DNA from: Saccharomycopsis fibuligera x Saccharomycopsis cf. fibuligera
Lineage: Eukaryota > Ascomycota > Saccharomycetes > Ascoideales > Saccharomycopsidaceae
Assembly (NCBI GenBank): GCA_001936135.1
Contig: CP012815.1
Location: 496,001 to 560,000 of the forward strand
Reading direction: 5' to 3'
Length of the DNA stretch: 64,000 nt
Shown here: positions 1 through 9,699 of the stretch, one piece after another
How the letters are laid out: each line of letters starts with the position of its first letter
How positions within the stretch are numbered: position 1 is the first letter of the stretch
Notes under the pieces: model-generated
Database searches by the model: none
Told to the model about the DNA's origin: nothing
Seen by the model: the letters and a program-made list of their open reading frames with translations, nothing else
Made by a program: the position numbers and the translations under genes

Positions 1-646
1 AGTAGTAGCAGTAGCTTTCGATTGTCGATTGTCGATTGTCGTATAGCAGTCGCAGTGCTGTGATTTCTTCTTTCACGGAGGAGTGGAGAACTGAAGCTTA
101 GTCAGCGATGGGCATCAGAAAGAAGAGAAGAGAAGAGAAGAGAAGAGAAAAAAAAAAAATAAAAAGAAAAAGAAAAAGAAACGCCGCAAGTAGTCAGCAG
201 CAGCAAAAGTAGCAAAAGATATCAAAGAAAGAACGAGAGAAAGAAAGAAAAAAGTAATTTTTTTCCTAATACTCCAAAGCTCGCCCGCCCGCCGCCTTTC
301 TCTCTTTCTTTCTTAAGAACGAGAAATCTGCTAGTCTGCTTCTTCTGTTGACTTTCTGTAATCTCTGCAATTTCTACTCCTTGTACAGTCAATTTCCTCC
401 CCCTAGTCTCTTGCTAACATATATAAATATACTAATATATATATTTAATCAAATCTCGCTGTTCTTCACCTCTCTTTCTTTTTCGTCCCATCTCTCCCTC
501 CTCGTACAGTCAATTCTCCCCCCGTTGGCGGCTAATCTAATCAGTGACACAACACACGCACTCCCGCTTTTCGTCCTGCTTTTCTAATTCTAATAATATA
601 TATATATATATATATATAATTACCGCTCACTTGCAATTGTTCCACA
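1..646. other. Upstream region of the MFS transporter gene
   Basis: No gene is supported here. The stretch contains a purine-rich AGAGA-type repeat (about 118-150), a long pyrimidine-rich tract (about 460-560) and a TA-dinucleotide run (about 597-618) just before the transporter start. This looks like a yeast promoter and 5' leader. The only longer open frame (348-587) begins with TTG and is low-complexity, so it is not called. Confidence 0.6.
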
Positions 647-2512
647 ATGCATCGCTCTCACAGTGGCGTTGCCTACCTGGCAGCAGACAACAGTAATGCA
701 GATAAAAAAGATCAAGAACAAGCCATTCAAGAGTCAAGCTTCGAGCCAAAGTACAAATCTGAGGACGGCGACACCTACCTCATCAAGAGATCAAACAGCA
801 TTGTCAAACCTTCTTTTGCCCCAGGCACTTTTCTGGCCATCAACAGCGCCAATGGCTACAGCAATGGCTCTGTGATTCCTGGCCCAATTCCAGAATCATT
901 GCCAACAACCCCGGGCTATGAATTGGAACAGGGCGGTATGTTCAATTCCTCAAAGACAAAGCTTTTCCCTATCCAGCAACAGCCAGCTTCTCCAATCCAC
1001 ACCGACCGCAAAACTCCCCGCAAACTAGCTAAAGTCGATGACTTGGGCGACGACAACGATATTGTCAATGTCAATGTTGTCAGTTCGTCTACAAACTCGC
1101 TCGCCGGTGGCAGCGGTGGTAGCGGTGGCAGCGGCCGCTCTAGTTTCGAAGACTATGGCAGAAACGTTACCCCTCCAATAATGACATTGTTCAACCCTCC
1201 AAAGAACATTTACAGGCTTATCGCTAGTTGCTGCTGGAGTTTCAGTGGCGGTATCTCTGATGGCTGTGTGGGCGCTTTGTTGCCTTCAATTGAAGCCTAC
1301 TACCATATTTCCTACTCTGTGGTCTCCTTGATCTGGTTAGGCAACTGCGTTGGTTTCATTCTCGTTGCTTCTACTTCTCACGTCATCTCCAAGTACTTGA
1401 AACTCAAGACCTTAGTATTTTTGCCACCGGTGCTCCAGGTTATCCAGTTTGCGCTCGTTTCCAGCGGTACAAAATTCCCAGTCATTGTTTTTGCTTACTT
1501 TATTGGCGGCATTGCCTTGGCCCTTGGCTTGTCCCAGCACAACTACTACATCTCCAGAATCGATAAAGCCAGCACTTATCTTGGCTTTTTCCACGGAACT
1601 TATGGCGTGGGTGCTGCTCTTGGTCCGTTAATCGGCACTATCATGGTTTCTCACAAAATCAAATGGAACTTGTTCTTCTTGGTCTTGGTGGGAATTGCGT
1701 TCTTCAACTGCTTTTCTACATTCTTTGCCTTTAGGGGTTCTGACGTTGATTTTTTGCCATTTGAGTATCACGAAGAACCTGCTCAAAAGTCTGACAGAGA
1801 AATTGACAGAAACTCTTCGTCTATCCAATTGAAAGATTTGGCCTCCAGCAAAGGCAAACAGGATCTTGAGGGCGATTCCTCCAAACTGCCGAGCGATTTC
1901 AGTTTGGCGGTTAAGTTGATCAAGACGTGGCTATTGTCGTTTTGGGTCTTCTTTTACCAAGGCGCTGAAGTTGGTTATGGTTCCTGGGCCGTTACATTCT
2001 TTTTAGACAGCAGAGGCGGCAGCGAGGATACCACTGGTTACATTTCCACCGGTTTTTGGGCTGGTGTCACTTTAAGCCGTTTTATAATCACCCCGCTCTC
2101 TTCCAAGTACATTGGTAACAGAAGAGCAATTATCATCCTTGGCTGCTCCGCTATCGTCTTTGATATCTTGTCATGGGTTATCCCAAACATTTATGCTGCT
2201 GCCATTATGGCTGCCTTCAACGGTATTGCCATTGGCCCAATGTATCCGTTGATGGTTGGCTTGGTCACTAGAATTTTGCCTAGAAAAGTCCAGGTCATCA
2301 CTTTGACCATCATGACCGCATTTGGCTCTTCTGGTGGTGCTTTGTTCCCATTCTTGATTGGCTTGATGTCCCAGTTCATTGGCACTTATGTCTTGCACCC
2401 CTTGTTTATTAGCTTAATGAGCGCAATGTTGCTTGTTTGGCTCATTGTGCCAAACGTCGAAAGAATTGATAAATACGGCCCTCCAAAGAATATTCTCCAG
2501 CACATTTGGTGA
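647..2512 (+). CDS. Major facilitator superfamily transporter with long N-terminal tail
   Basis: This 621-residue protein is a predicted polytopic membrane transporter. About 185 hydrophilic N-terminal residues, rich in Ser/Pro/Gly with a GGSGGSGGSG linker near residue 165, precede the first membrane segment. The rest alternates hydrophobic helices compatible with 12 segments, split by a charged cytosolic loop around residues 375-420. The motif GYGSWAVTFFLDSRGG in the second half recalls the fungal fucose-permease-like MFS branch that includes S. cerevisiae Bsc6. That assignment is inference from memory of the family, and no substrate can be deduced. The start is the first ATG after the TA-rich leader. 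The long tail is unusual for MFS proteins and could be a regulatory or trafficking region. Confidence 0.85.
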   Translation: MHRSHSGVAYLAADNSNADKKDQEQAIQESSFEPKYKSEDGDTYLIKRSNSIVKPSFAPGTFLAINSANGYSNGSVIPGPIPESLPTTPGYELEQGGMFNSSKTKLFPIQQQPASPIHTDRKTPRKLAKVDDLGDDNDIVNVNVVSSSTNSLAGGSGGSGGSGRSSFEDYGRNVTPPIMTLFNPPKNIYRLIASCCWSFSGGISDGCVGALLPSIEAYYHISYSVVSLIWLGNCVGFILVASTSHVISKYLKLKTLVFLPPVLQVIQFALVSSGTKFPVIVFAYFIGGIALALGLSQHNYYISRIDKASTYLGFFHGTYGVGAALGPLIGTIMVSHKIKWNLFFLVLVGIAFFNCFSTFFAFRGSDVDFLPFEYHEEPAQKSDREIDRNSSSIQLKDLASSKGKQDLEGDSSKLPSDFSLAVKLIKTWLLSFWVFFYQGAEVGYGSWAVTFFLDSRGGSEDTTGYISTGFWAGVTLSRFIITPLSSKYIGNRRAIIILGCSAIVFDILSWVIPNIYAAAIMAAFNGIAIGPMYPLMVGLVTRILPRKVQVITLTIMTAFGSSGGALFPFLIGLMSQFIGTYVLHPLFISLMSAMLLVWLIVPNVERIDKYGPPKNILQHIW

Positions 2513-2615
2513 GCGAATATGAGCGAGCGCTTGTCCTCAGTTTACCTTATCTTCATAAAGCTGCTGCTTTATATACACATTTTCATTCATGGTCTTCGTG
2601 AATAACAACCACATG

Positions 2616-2617
<2 letters not shown>

Positions 2618-2659
<42 letters not shown>
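2618..2659. repeat. Poly(A) homopolymer, 42 bp
   Basis: An uninterrupted run of 42 A lies about 105 bp past the transporter stop codon. It could be a poly(dA:dT) tract or the tail of a retroposed insertion. I see no target-site duplication around it that would decide between these. Confidence 0.9.
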
Positions 2660-2663
<4 letters not shown>

Positions 2664-2940
2664 GTTTGGCGTTTCTCTTTGGTTTTTCTTTGGTTTGGTT
2701 TCTGATATTACTTATTACTTGTTTTTGTCTCAATTTATCCTGGTTTTCTCTATCTACGTCTTGATTTTTGCCATCACTTTTTAATTTGAACCTTTTACAC
2801 ACATCCACATTCTTTCCATTTGCTATTGATGGCTCTCAGCTCAATTACCTGTTTTTGTTTTCTTGTCCTAATAAAGCTATTGTCAGTTGTTTTTTTTTTT
2901 CTTTTTTATTCTTTCCTGCTTCGATTTGCTGTTCTTACTA

Positions 2941-3040
2941 ATATAATCTTATAAACTTATCTATATAGTATGGACAGTACACTTCAGTTGCCATCACATA
3001 GGTAAGCGAAAACCCTATTGTCATCAGTTGGAAATCTAGC
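2941..3040 (-). repeat. Diverged copy 1 of a short dispersed repeat
   Basis: The block starting ATAATCTTATAAACTTATCT reappears at about 6450 and 6630 (copies 2 and 3), followed in all three by a GTGAAAACCCC-like block (here GCGAAAACCCT). This copy is the most diverged and lacks the upstream TATTATTTCTATATAAACG block. Orientation is given as minus because copy 3 ends in a poly(A) tail on that strand. Confidence 0.75.
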
Positions 3041-3094
3041 AATTTTGGCGATTTTCAAATAGAGGAGCTTTTTATTTGTCTTGTCTTGTCGTAG

Positions 3095-3390
3095 ATGCTG
3101 GAAATGCTGAACTTTGCGTACACTGTTTGCGTCAAGTTTAAATGAATGCAGAAGGCCATCCAATTGGCAGTTTGGTATGAAGCGCAGCTGGGCTAGAACA
3201 AGTATCTCCTGGGAAGTCTTTGCCTGAAGAGGAAATAACTGGATTAGTTATAGTCCAGTGCAACGGTTTTATAGTCCATCGCTTACATGCAGGTGTATGC
3301 AGTCTTCGTCCGAGGAATCGCTTTGTCTTTTCCTTCAGCTCATCGGACATAATACAGAGAAAGCTGCCACCCAAAGTACTGGTTATCAAA
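3095..3390 (-). mobile_element. LINE reverse-transcriptase fragment (diverged)
   Basis: Positions 3095-3140 match 8083-8127 of the larger LINE remnant at 41 of 46 bases by eye. All five differences are transitions. The match continues to a shared GGCCATCC after an 11-bp insertion. Read on the minus strand it covers the segment just past the RT core that is QTMYAKF in the 8-kb copy and QTVYAKF here. The frame is broken, and sequence beyond about 3165 is only tentatively part of the element. The fragment sits directly beside repeat copy 1, on the upstream flank of the kinase gene. Confidence 0.6.
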
Positions 3391-3421
3391 GAAATGTCAC
3401 CTCAAAGATCAGCTCAAACCA

Positions 3422-5355
3422 ATGCCGCGACGTACCTCGAGAGATCAAGAGCAGGTCCCAGATTCAGGTGAACTGACTGCTCCGTCGGCAAAGAAACACA
3501 AAGCTGCTGCTGGTGCTGCTGGTGCTGCTGGTGACAAAGAGCACCAAAGTGCCGGTCATGCCCAGTATGCTGGAGTGCAACATGAAAGGCTAGTTGAGCA
3601 GGTAGATGCCCTAGGCCAAGTCCAAGTCCCCAATACTTCAGATCAGGCTGTTGGTGCCACAAATCAAGACTTCAGCGACACAGAAACCATCACAAAAATC
3701 TTGAACAAAACACCACTCGCAGTTACAAAGCCTCTTACCAATATGCACATACAGCACCAGCGAAGTCTCTTGCGGCGCTACTTAAGCTGCCAAAAAGACC
3801 CTGAACTCATTGGCGGAAAGGAACAAGAAGCACTTGCTCAGCTCTTCTTCATATTTCAGCAGCAGCTCCTACTCAATACAAGTTCATCTAAGCCTGTTGA
3901 AGGCGGCTCGTCTATCAGCACACTCACCAATGTTAGTTCTAAACTCCCGCAATACGAAAACCACTTTAGTCGCCACACACCCACATTGGTCCCAATCTTT
4001 GACAAAAAAGAAGCACGCAATACTGCAAAACCAGGCACAGAGCCAATGAAGCGGCTTTTGACAAAAATTGCAAACGTGGATGTTGATGAATTCAGTGCCT
4101 TTCATTTTCCACAGTTTGAATTTAGCAGTTATAGAAATCAAAATGAAGCCCAAAGTTTTGGTTATTTCAATGACAACGTTTTGAAGCCATCCTTAGGAAC
4201 CTTGCAAGGCTGTAATGCTTTCAGAAGCATTGTATACTGGGCAGGCGCCAGATTTGCTTTTGGTCCTGAAAAGAAATTTGCAATCACTCCTGATGGAAAC
4301 TTCTATGAAACAATAGCAAGAGGTAAAGAGCGGAAGCCCGTGGCTGTTGTCGAAGCAAAATCGCCAAACATTGACATCAAGGAGGGCTTCCTTGAGTTTC
4401 AGAGAGTCTTTAGTGACATTGAGACACTCGGAATAAGGGGCTTGTCCGTCAAAGCTCTTGAGTTTGTCTCTATCATAAACCAATCCCTACACCAGATGTT
4501 GGCAACAAGAACCACCGTTGCCTTGGTCACCAACCACAACTTCACAATGGTAATCAAGGCAAACTTGACCCATTTGAAACAACGGCTATTGGAGTCTGAT
4601 CGCGCGGTCGTTGACATGACCGGGCGGGTCTATACTGATGTCGTAATCGACAATGTCATTGCTATCGATGCAGATGACGGCGATGCAGGCTATGCACAAA
4701 ACATTTGCGGTGCTCTATTGGAAGCATTCCAAATCACAGACATTGACGCAGAAGTTGATTTTGACAAAACTCGGATCAACAAGAAAACCCAAGACGAGTT
4801 GGTTGACTTGTTGGTCAAGATAGATAAAGCACATGTTTGTCAAGTGTTGAGACAAAAGAAGGCCTTCTTTGAGACCATAGTCTGTGAAAAGTTCTTGGGC
4901 TTGGCGGGCTCGGACAAGCTGCTGGACATGGAGTACTACGGGTTGCTGGAGATAATCTCCAATGATGCAAAAGAGAACGTTGACAAGTTGACGATGACCA
5001 ATGCTGCTGATGCAAGTCTAAGCTTCCAGAGGTTGCAAACAAGCAGTTTTGGCGACGTTGTCCCAAAGATCATCAGCGGAAAGCAGCCTTGGACAAGATG
5101 GTCGACGGTGTTGCAAGTAGACAACCATGTGCTCAAGTGCTACGATCCTTTCTTGATGGTGGAGAGCAAGTATATTATCAGAAACGATGCCATCAGGAAG
5201 GCGGGCTTGAGCTTCTTGTTTTTCCAGTACGAGGTGGCCACTTATAAGCAGCTACTCCTCTGCAAGGTTGACTGTATTCCAAATGTGGTTTCGTTTGGCT
5301 ATTTGGACTCTGGAGATGTTTTCACTCAACTCTTGAGCAAAGTTGAAGCTGCTTC

Positions 5356-5411
<56 letters not shown>

Positions 5412-6049
5412 AAACCCGTAAACAAGCAAACCTGGGTGGGAAAAGTTCGGCCGGATCAGCTAGCACATTTGGCACTAGTGAAGCAACCGGAACCGGCTCA
5501 ACAGGCACGAAAGATAGAGCTGGGGGTGATACTCATGAGAGAGAAAAGTTGCAACAGTTGTTCATACTAGAGAACAAACCAGTGGCAGAGATCCCCTTCA
5601 ACGCCCTATATATCCAAATGGAACACATTCGACCCGCAAGGCGCAAGATGCCATTTATTGATATAGCAAAGTCAGCTCTAGTAGGACTATGCCGGATTCA
5701 TTGCGCGGGAGTAAGCCACAGAGACATCAACAGGTCCAATGTTTTGCTAGGGCACCGGGGGGACGAACCTGATAAGGTCTTCTTTCTAGACTTTGGTTTC
5801 AGCAAAGTATATGGGAATGGCAGAGGTAAGGGTGCGAAGCCTCTACTGGATGAGCTGCTGAACCCAATCAACAGCGACAATAGAAAGAACCAAGCTGATT
5901 TTGCTGAAGATTATGAGAAACTTGAGAGGATATTACCAGAGACCAGGTCCTTGAGAAGAATTATTGACATTGAGATTGGGTCACTTGTGAAGAATGAGAT
6001 TGAGAACTGCAACTATTGGAGAATTTTGCAGTCAAAGTTGGGTGGATGA
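3422..6049 (+). CDS. FunK1-like protein kinase with N-terminal PD-(D/E)XK nuclease-like segment
   Basis: This 875-residue protein has two recognisable parts. Near residues 286-313, P290-D291 and the strand VAVVEAKS (E311-x-K313) form the pattern of a PD-(D/E)XK restriction-endonuclease fold. The C-terminal part is a protein kinase: a VLK lysine (K572), a helix-C-like glutamate (E604), the catalytic loop HRDINRSN (H766-N773) and DFG (D790). All key kinase residues are present, so activity is plausible. The HRD/DFG context resembles the fungal FunK1 family. A pure alanine run (about residues 648-663), encoded by GCT repeats, and a Gly/Ser/Thr linker interrupt the N-lobe to C-lobe connection. 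An Ala/Gly-rich low-complexity tail starts the protein. The gene is flanked on both sides by LINE and short-repeat remnants. The nuclease assignment rests on motif reading only; the cellular role is unknown. Confidence 0.8.
5345..5410 (+). repeat. GCT trinucleotide repeat coding for polyalanine
   Basis: An in-frame run of mostly GCT codons, opened by a few TCT codons, encodes Ala-Ser then about 16 alanines inside the kinase domain. Nearly pure codon repeats are prone to length change, so alleles may differ here. Confidence 0.9.
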
Positions 6050-6404
6050 TTGGTATATTTTGGCATTGATACCGTGTATAGTATGACATGTACGCAATGT
6101 TTTCGCTATTCCTCATGCAAGTAGAACAGAAGTGAAACAGATTACTAAGAGGATTTGAAAGAAACCAGAGAATACATAATCAAATAATTGAATAATTGAT
6201 CAGGGAAAGTTTTGAAGTAAAATAAAGATGATCTTTTCTTATTTTTTTACATGCAAGATCGATCTAGTCCTTTTCAAGGATAGAGGTACGGCTAATAGAC
6301 GGTTTATAAAAATAAAAATGCTTGTATTCAAATATAGCTATATCTGGTTTATAATAATATGGTGTTGAGTCCGCTTTATATAATAGTTTTAACAAAAAAG
6401 TTTT

Positions 6405-6562
6405 ACACAAAATGTCCATTTATTATTTCTATATAAACGCTAGAAAATACAATCTTATAAACTTATCTATATAGTATATACAGTATAGTTCAGTTGTAAC
6501 TATGTAGAGGAAACTTATATAAGTGAAAACCCCGTTAGTATTAGTTGTAATTTAATGGATCT
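6405..6562 (-). repeat. Short dispersed repeat, copy 2
   Basis: About 150 bp closely match copy 3, beginning with a TTTATTATTTCTATATAAACG block, then ATCTTATAAACTTATCTATA, then GTGAAAACCCCGTTAGTATT, and ending near TTAATGGATC. On the minus strand it contains TACTAAC shortly before the GGGGTTTTCAC block. It has no long A tail of its own. Confidence 0.8.
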
Positions 6563-6579
6563 GTCATTGACTTGCTTAC

Positions 6580-6752
6580 TTTTTTTTTTTTTCACACACA
6601 ATATCGATTTATTATTTCTATATAAACGGTAGAAAATATAATCTTATAAACTTATCTATATAGTATATACAGTATAGTTCAGTTGTTAGTTTATAGGGGA
6701 AACTTGTACAAGTGAAAACCCCGTTAGTATTAGTTAGACTTTAATGGATCAG
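6580..6752 (-). repeat. Short dispersed repeat, copy 3, with poly(A) tail
   Basis: This copy matches copy 2 over about 150 bp. Read on the minus strand it ends in a run of 13 A (T at 6580-6592), the sign of a retroposed sequence. It begins 17-18 bp from copy 2. It is either a SINE-like element or a 5'-truncated 3' end of another LINE; I cannot tell which. No pol III B box was found in it. Confidence 0.75.
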
Positions 6753-6801
6753 TTGGATTTGAAATAGATATAGGAGAGATTATAGTCTAGGATGAATGAT
6801 A

Positions 6802-8279
6802 TTTTATTTTTTTTTTTTTATTTTTTTTTTTTTTGAGGGTCATTGCTTTGCTGTCGACAGATAAAAAGAAAGGGGTCTCACTTCGATACCATCTTCCACT
6901 CACTAAGATAACACTGATGTGTTATCTAATTCATTACCGTGGTGATGTAGTAAACAAGACTAGAGATTGGAATGGTTTTCCAATCAAAGTCCTTATCTTT
7001 CCGTAGGCGGGAGTATTTTTTTTGAAATATCAAGTAGTTGTCGACCTGTATTAATTCTCGTGTATCACTGGATGGAAGGATGAGGCTGTCCCAGCTCAAT
7101 TCCTTATTTATATGTAACTTTTTCCATAATGCTTGTGCTACTGGACATTTAATCAAAAAGTGCTCCATTTGTTTGTTGATATCATCTTCGTATGACTGCT
7201 GTTTGTATTTTTTACGTGATAAATCTTCAGAGCACCACTTACATTCCTCACCTTGGAATTTGAACTTCTCGACTCCGAGGTGGAATGTGTGTATATCTCG
7301 AAGCAGCCAGGGTGTTTGAACGTTTGTTTGTTTAGCATTTGCCAAAATGTCAGACACTGTGTATTAGTGACTTGTTTGAGACGTGCCAACTGGTGTGAGA
7401 ATAGTAGTTTATCTTTCTTTTCGCGCACTTGTGCACTACCGTTCCGGGACTTGAAGTCGAAGACTTCTTTTGGAATGAACTTTTTTTTCAAAAACGGTAC
7501 ACCGAGCTCCACTGCTTCTGCTATATCTGATGTGCGCTGAAGCCCAAGGATGCCAGGATTGTGTTTGTTGGGGACTACTTGTTTCCACAGAGCTATTATG
7601 TTTGCTTCTGTGGCTGTCAACGTGAAGCACTGTTTTGGGTTCTGTGCCAGTATAGATTGCCCTTGGCCTTCGCCTCCGTCAACTGTATCAAGAACATCTC
7701 TCCACCAGAATTGAGTGTCAATATGTCCTGGTTTACGTTCGAGCTCATAGCGTACTTTAAAAAAGTGATCTAGAAGAAGTTGTAGCTTCGCTCTGAAGAG
7801 CTTCAAGTATGGGTCGCTTTTATCTAGAAACAAGTTTTGCGCAATTTGTGCTTTTCTATACGTGAGCTGTGCTTTGAGGTCTATCATACCATAACCCCCT
7901 TTATGTCTATGTGTCTTGAGTGTCTCGAGGGAGACATTCGTGGCGTTTAGACATTGTTTGAAAGCCATCTCGAGTGCATTTATTTGTTTGTCAGTGAGAT
8001 TTTGATGAATCTCCTTGTAGTAGAATTTTGAACAAATAAATGTATTATAGGCCATGACTTGACTTGACGGCGGCAAATGTTTGATGTTGGAAATGTTGAA
8101 CTTTGCGTACATTGTTTGTATCAAGTTTTTTGGCCATCCCTGGTTCGGAATTTTAATTCCGAGATACGTTAGTTTATAGTCTTCCTTTACTCGCTCAATC
8201 GGAATGTCAATGTGTGCTTACGGGTCCAGGCCTATGTGATTTATATAGTTCAATAAATTGACCCTTGTGTTAAAAAATA
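6802..8279 (-). mobile_element. 5'-truncated L1/Zorro-like LINE
   Basis: Read on the minus strand this is the 3' part of a non-LTR retrotransposon. Near 8180-8160 it encodes the YLGI motif that follows the reverse-transcriptase core, then a thumb-like region (from about 8124), and at the C-terminus a CKWC...H...C zinc-knuckle arrangement (about 7240-7150) typical of L1-clade ORF2 proteins. It ends in a 3' poly(A) tail (T/A tract at 6801-6834). The endonuclease and RT active-site motifs are missing because of 5' truncation. The frame is interrupted: a stop lies just before the YLGI region and the reading frame changes near 7350-7150. Two long open segments remain (8124-7153 and 7357-6926). The element is dead on arrival. 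Confidence 0.85.
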
Positions 8280-8285
8280 TAAGAA

Positions 8286-8356
8286 GCGTGGATGGTTTAG
8301 TGGTAAAATTCAACGTTGCCATCGTTGGGCCCCGGGTTCGATTCCCGGTCTACGCA
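8286..8356 (+). tRNA. tRNA-Gly (GCC)
   Basis: This 71-nt tRNA has a 7-bp acceptor stem (GCGTGGA with TCTACGC, one G-U pair), an A box TGGTTTAGTGG, anticodon GCC in an ACGTTGCCATCGT stem-loop and B box GGTTCGATTCC. It is followed by a T5 run for pol III termination. It closely matches yeast tRNA-Gly(GCC). The truncated 5' end of the LINE remnant lies only a few bases upstream. Confidence 0.97.
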
Positions 8357-9187
8357 TTTATTTTTGTCTTCTGTCTTTAAAGATAGATATATATTTATTT
8401 TTTGTAATGTTCAAAACAATTTTTTTTTTTTTTTTTTTTGATGTGTGCACCCAGATGTGTAACAGCTCACTAAGTACTATCGGTGTATCCTAATAGCGCT
8501 GTTCGGGGCTCTAAGATCTTCTTTCTCGCTTATTTCTGTCTCCTTCATTTGTATTCGTTATAGTGGTATTTAACCTCACCATTTTGGAATTATACTAACT
8601 AACATCTTCCATAGCGTTCATCAGGTGTAATATCCTTTTTTTGGTAAACTGCCTCTTGCGGCCGAGGATATTTGGACGCATGCATAATTATTACTAAGGT
8701 GAACAACATCAAAGATGTGATGGAAAACTTTTCATCACATGAGCATTATGGGTGAGGAATGAAATTACTATATATAATTGGAAAAACAGAATGCTTTTAT
8801 TAGTGATATAGTTTATAATAAAAGTAAGGAAAATAAGTCCAATTTCATTACTCAACTAAGTTTCACTACGTAATAAGATCTCAGTAAGTGACTTTCCTTC
8901 ACTACTAGAGGAGAGACTAATCTAACCAGTGCTACTCAGAGGAGACAACCTCAGGTACGAGTAGTAGATCTAGCCGCTATGCTCCGACACCCCAGCTGAA
9001 AAGCCTACCTATTCAAATCACCGTACATTCGCAAGTCTAGCTAATATTCAACATACTGGCTACATAGTCGTACCCTGCCAAATTTTGATCCTCGTGAGGC
9101 ATGTTTCAAAGCAAAGTTGCGCCTTTAATGTTACAACAACAAGGCCCATCCATTGAAGGTCAAGGGGCGACGTTAGAAAAAAATAAA
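8357..9187. other. tRNA-flanking gene-free region with rRNA-like patch
   Basis: No protein gene is supported. A T run (about 8421-8439) precedes a patch at about 8440-8520 containing GTAACAGCTCACT and, some 45 bases later, CGGGGCT. These two words occur in this order in large-subunit rRNA, so this may be a short mitochondrial or organellar rRNA insertion. That is tentative. The rest is AT-rich and unremarkable. Confidence 0.4.
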
Positions 9188-9269
9188 CGACAACGGCAGG
9201 ACTCGAACCTGCGCGGGCAAAGCCCAAAAGATTTCTAATCTTTCTCCTTAACCGCTCGGACACGTTGCC
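9188..9269 (-). tRNA. tRNA-Ser (AGA)
   Basis: This is an 82-nt class II tRNA on the minus strand. The acceptor stem pairs GGCAACG with CGTTGTC and the discriminator is G. The anticodon AGA sits in an AAAGATTAGAAATCTTT stem-loop, the long variable arm is GGGCTTTGCCC, and the B box is GGTTCGAGTCC. A T6 run follows as pol III terminator. It nearly matches yeast tRNA-Ser(AGA). It is not the tRNA-Ser(CAG) that would prove CUG reassignment. Confidence 0.97.
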
Positions 9270-9699
9270 AATTCATAGGAAGCTCTCGCTTGGAAATTTG
9301 GCACGCAGTGGAAATATAGCTTCAACTGCGTTTTTGGTGAGGAATGTACATTATATACTCCTACGGAAACCAGGGCATATTGTTCCGGACTTGGGAGTCT
9401 TTTGTATCTTTAGAGTCCATCATTTAATTGTTAAAGCCTTATATTTCTGATATAACTAAATAGTAATAAATATATAACAATATTGGGTTGAACCGTATAT
9501 AAATAATAATCAGACTGAATACAACACATATTAGCGTTGAGCTATTAATAGTAGTGAATACACAATATGCCTTATACCAAATACTGTATTATGTGAAATG
9601 TGCATATTGTAGAATCAAATAGAAGATTAAAGAAAAATATTGAGTAAATAATATGACATATTTGTACGTTGATATAAAGGTCTAGAACTCAATGTTCGT
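9270..9699. other. Gene-free region between tRNA-Ser and LINE fragment
   Basis: This is AT-rich sequence with no supported gene. The word GGTGAGGAATG occurs at 9341 and also at about 8751. I considered these as ends of old LTRs but found no matching opposite ends or target duplications. Confidence 0.5.

Larger units (their letters stand above)
2513..3421. other. Intergenic region with A-tract and retroelement scraps
   Basis: Between the transporter and the kinase gene lie an uninterrupted run of 42 A (2618-2659), one diverged copy of a short repeat (about 2941-3040) and a fragment related to a LINE reverse transcriptase (about 3095-3390). These are listed separately. No intact gene is supported here. 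Confidence 0.7.
6050..6800. other. Gene-free region holding repeat copies 2 and 3
   Basis: This AT-rich stretch downstream of the kinase contains two copies of the same short repeat in the same orientation and no supported gene. It ends at the poly(T) that marks the 3' end of the minus-strand LINE remnant. Confidence 0.7.

Noticed and set aside
348-587. 79-residue open frame before the transporter
   Set aside because: It begins with TTG, is Phe/Leu/Ser-rich and lies in a pyrimidine-rich leader, with no protein-like pattern.
8751-9351. Repeated GGTGAGGAATG (8751 and 9341) as LTR ends
   Set aside because: No matching opposite ends, internal similarity or target duplications were found; the shared word is only 11 bp and also occurs in the LINE.
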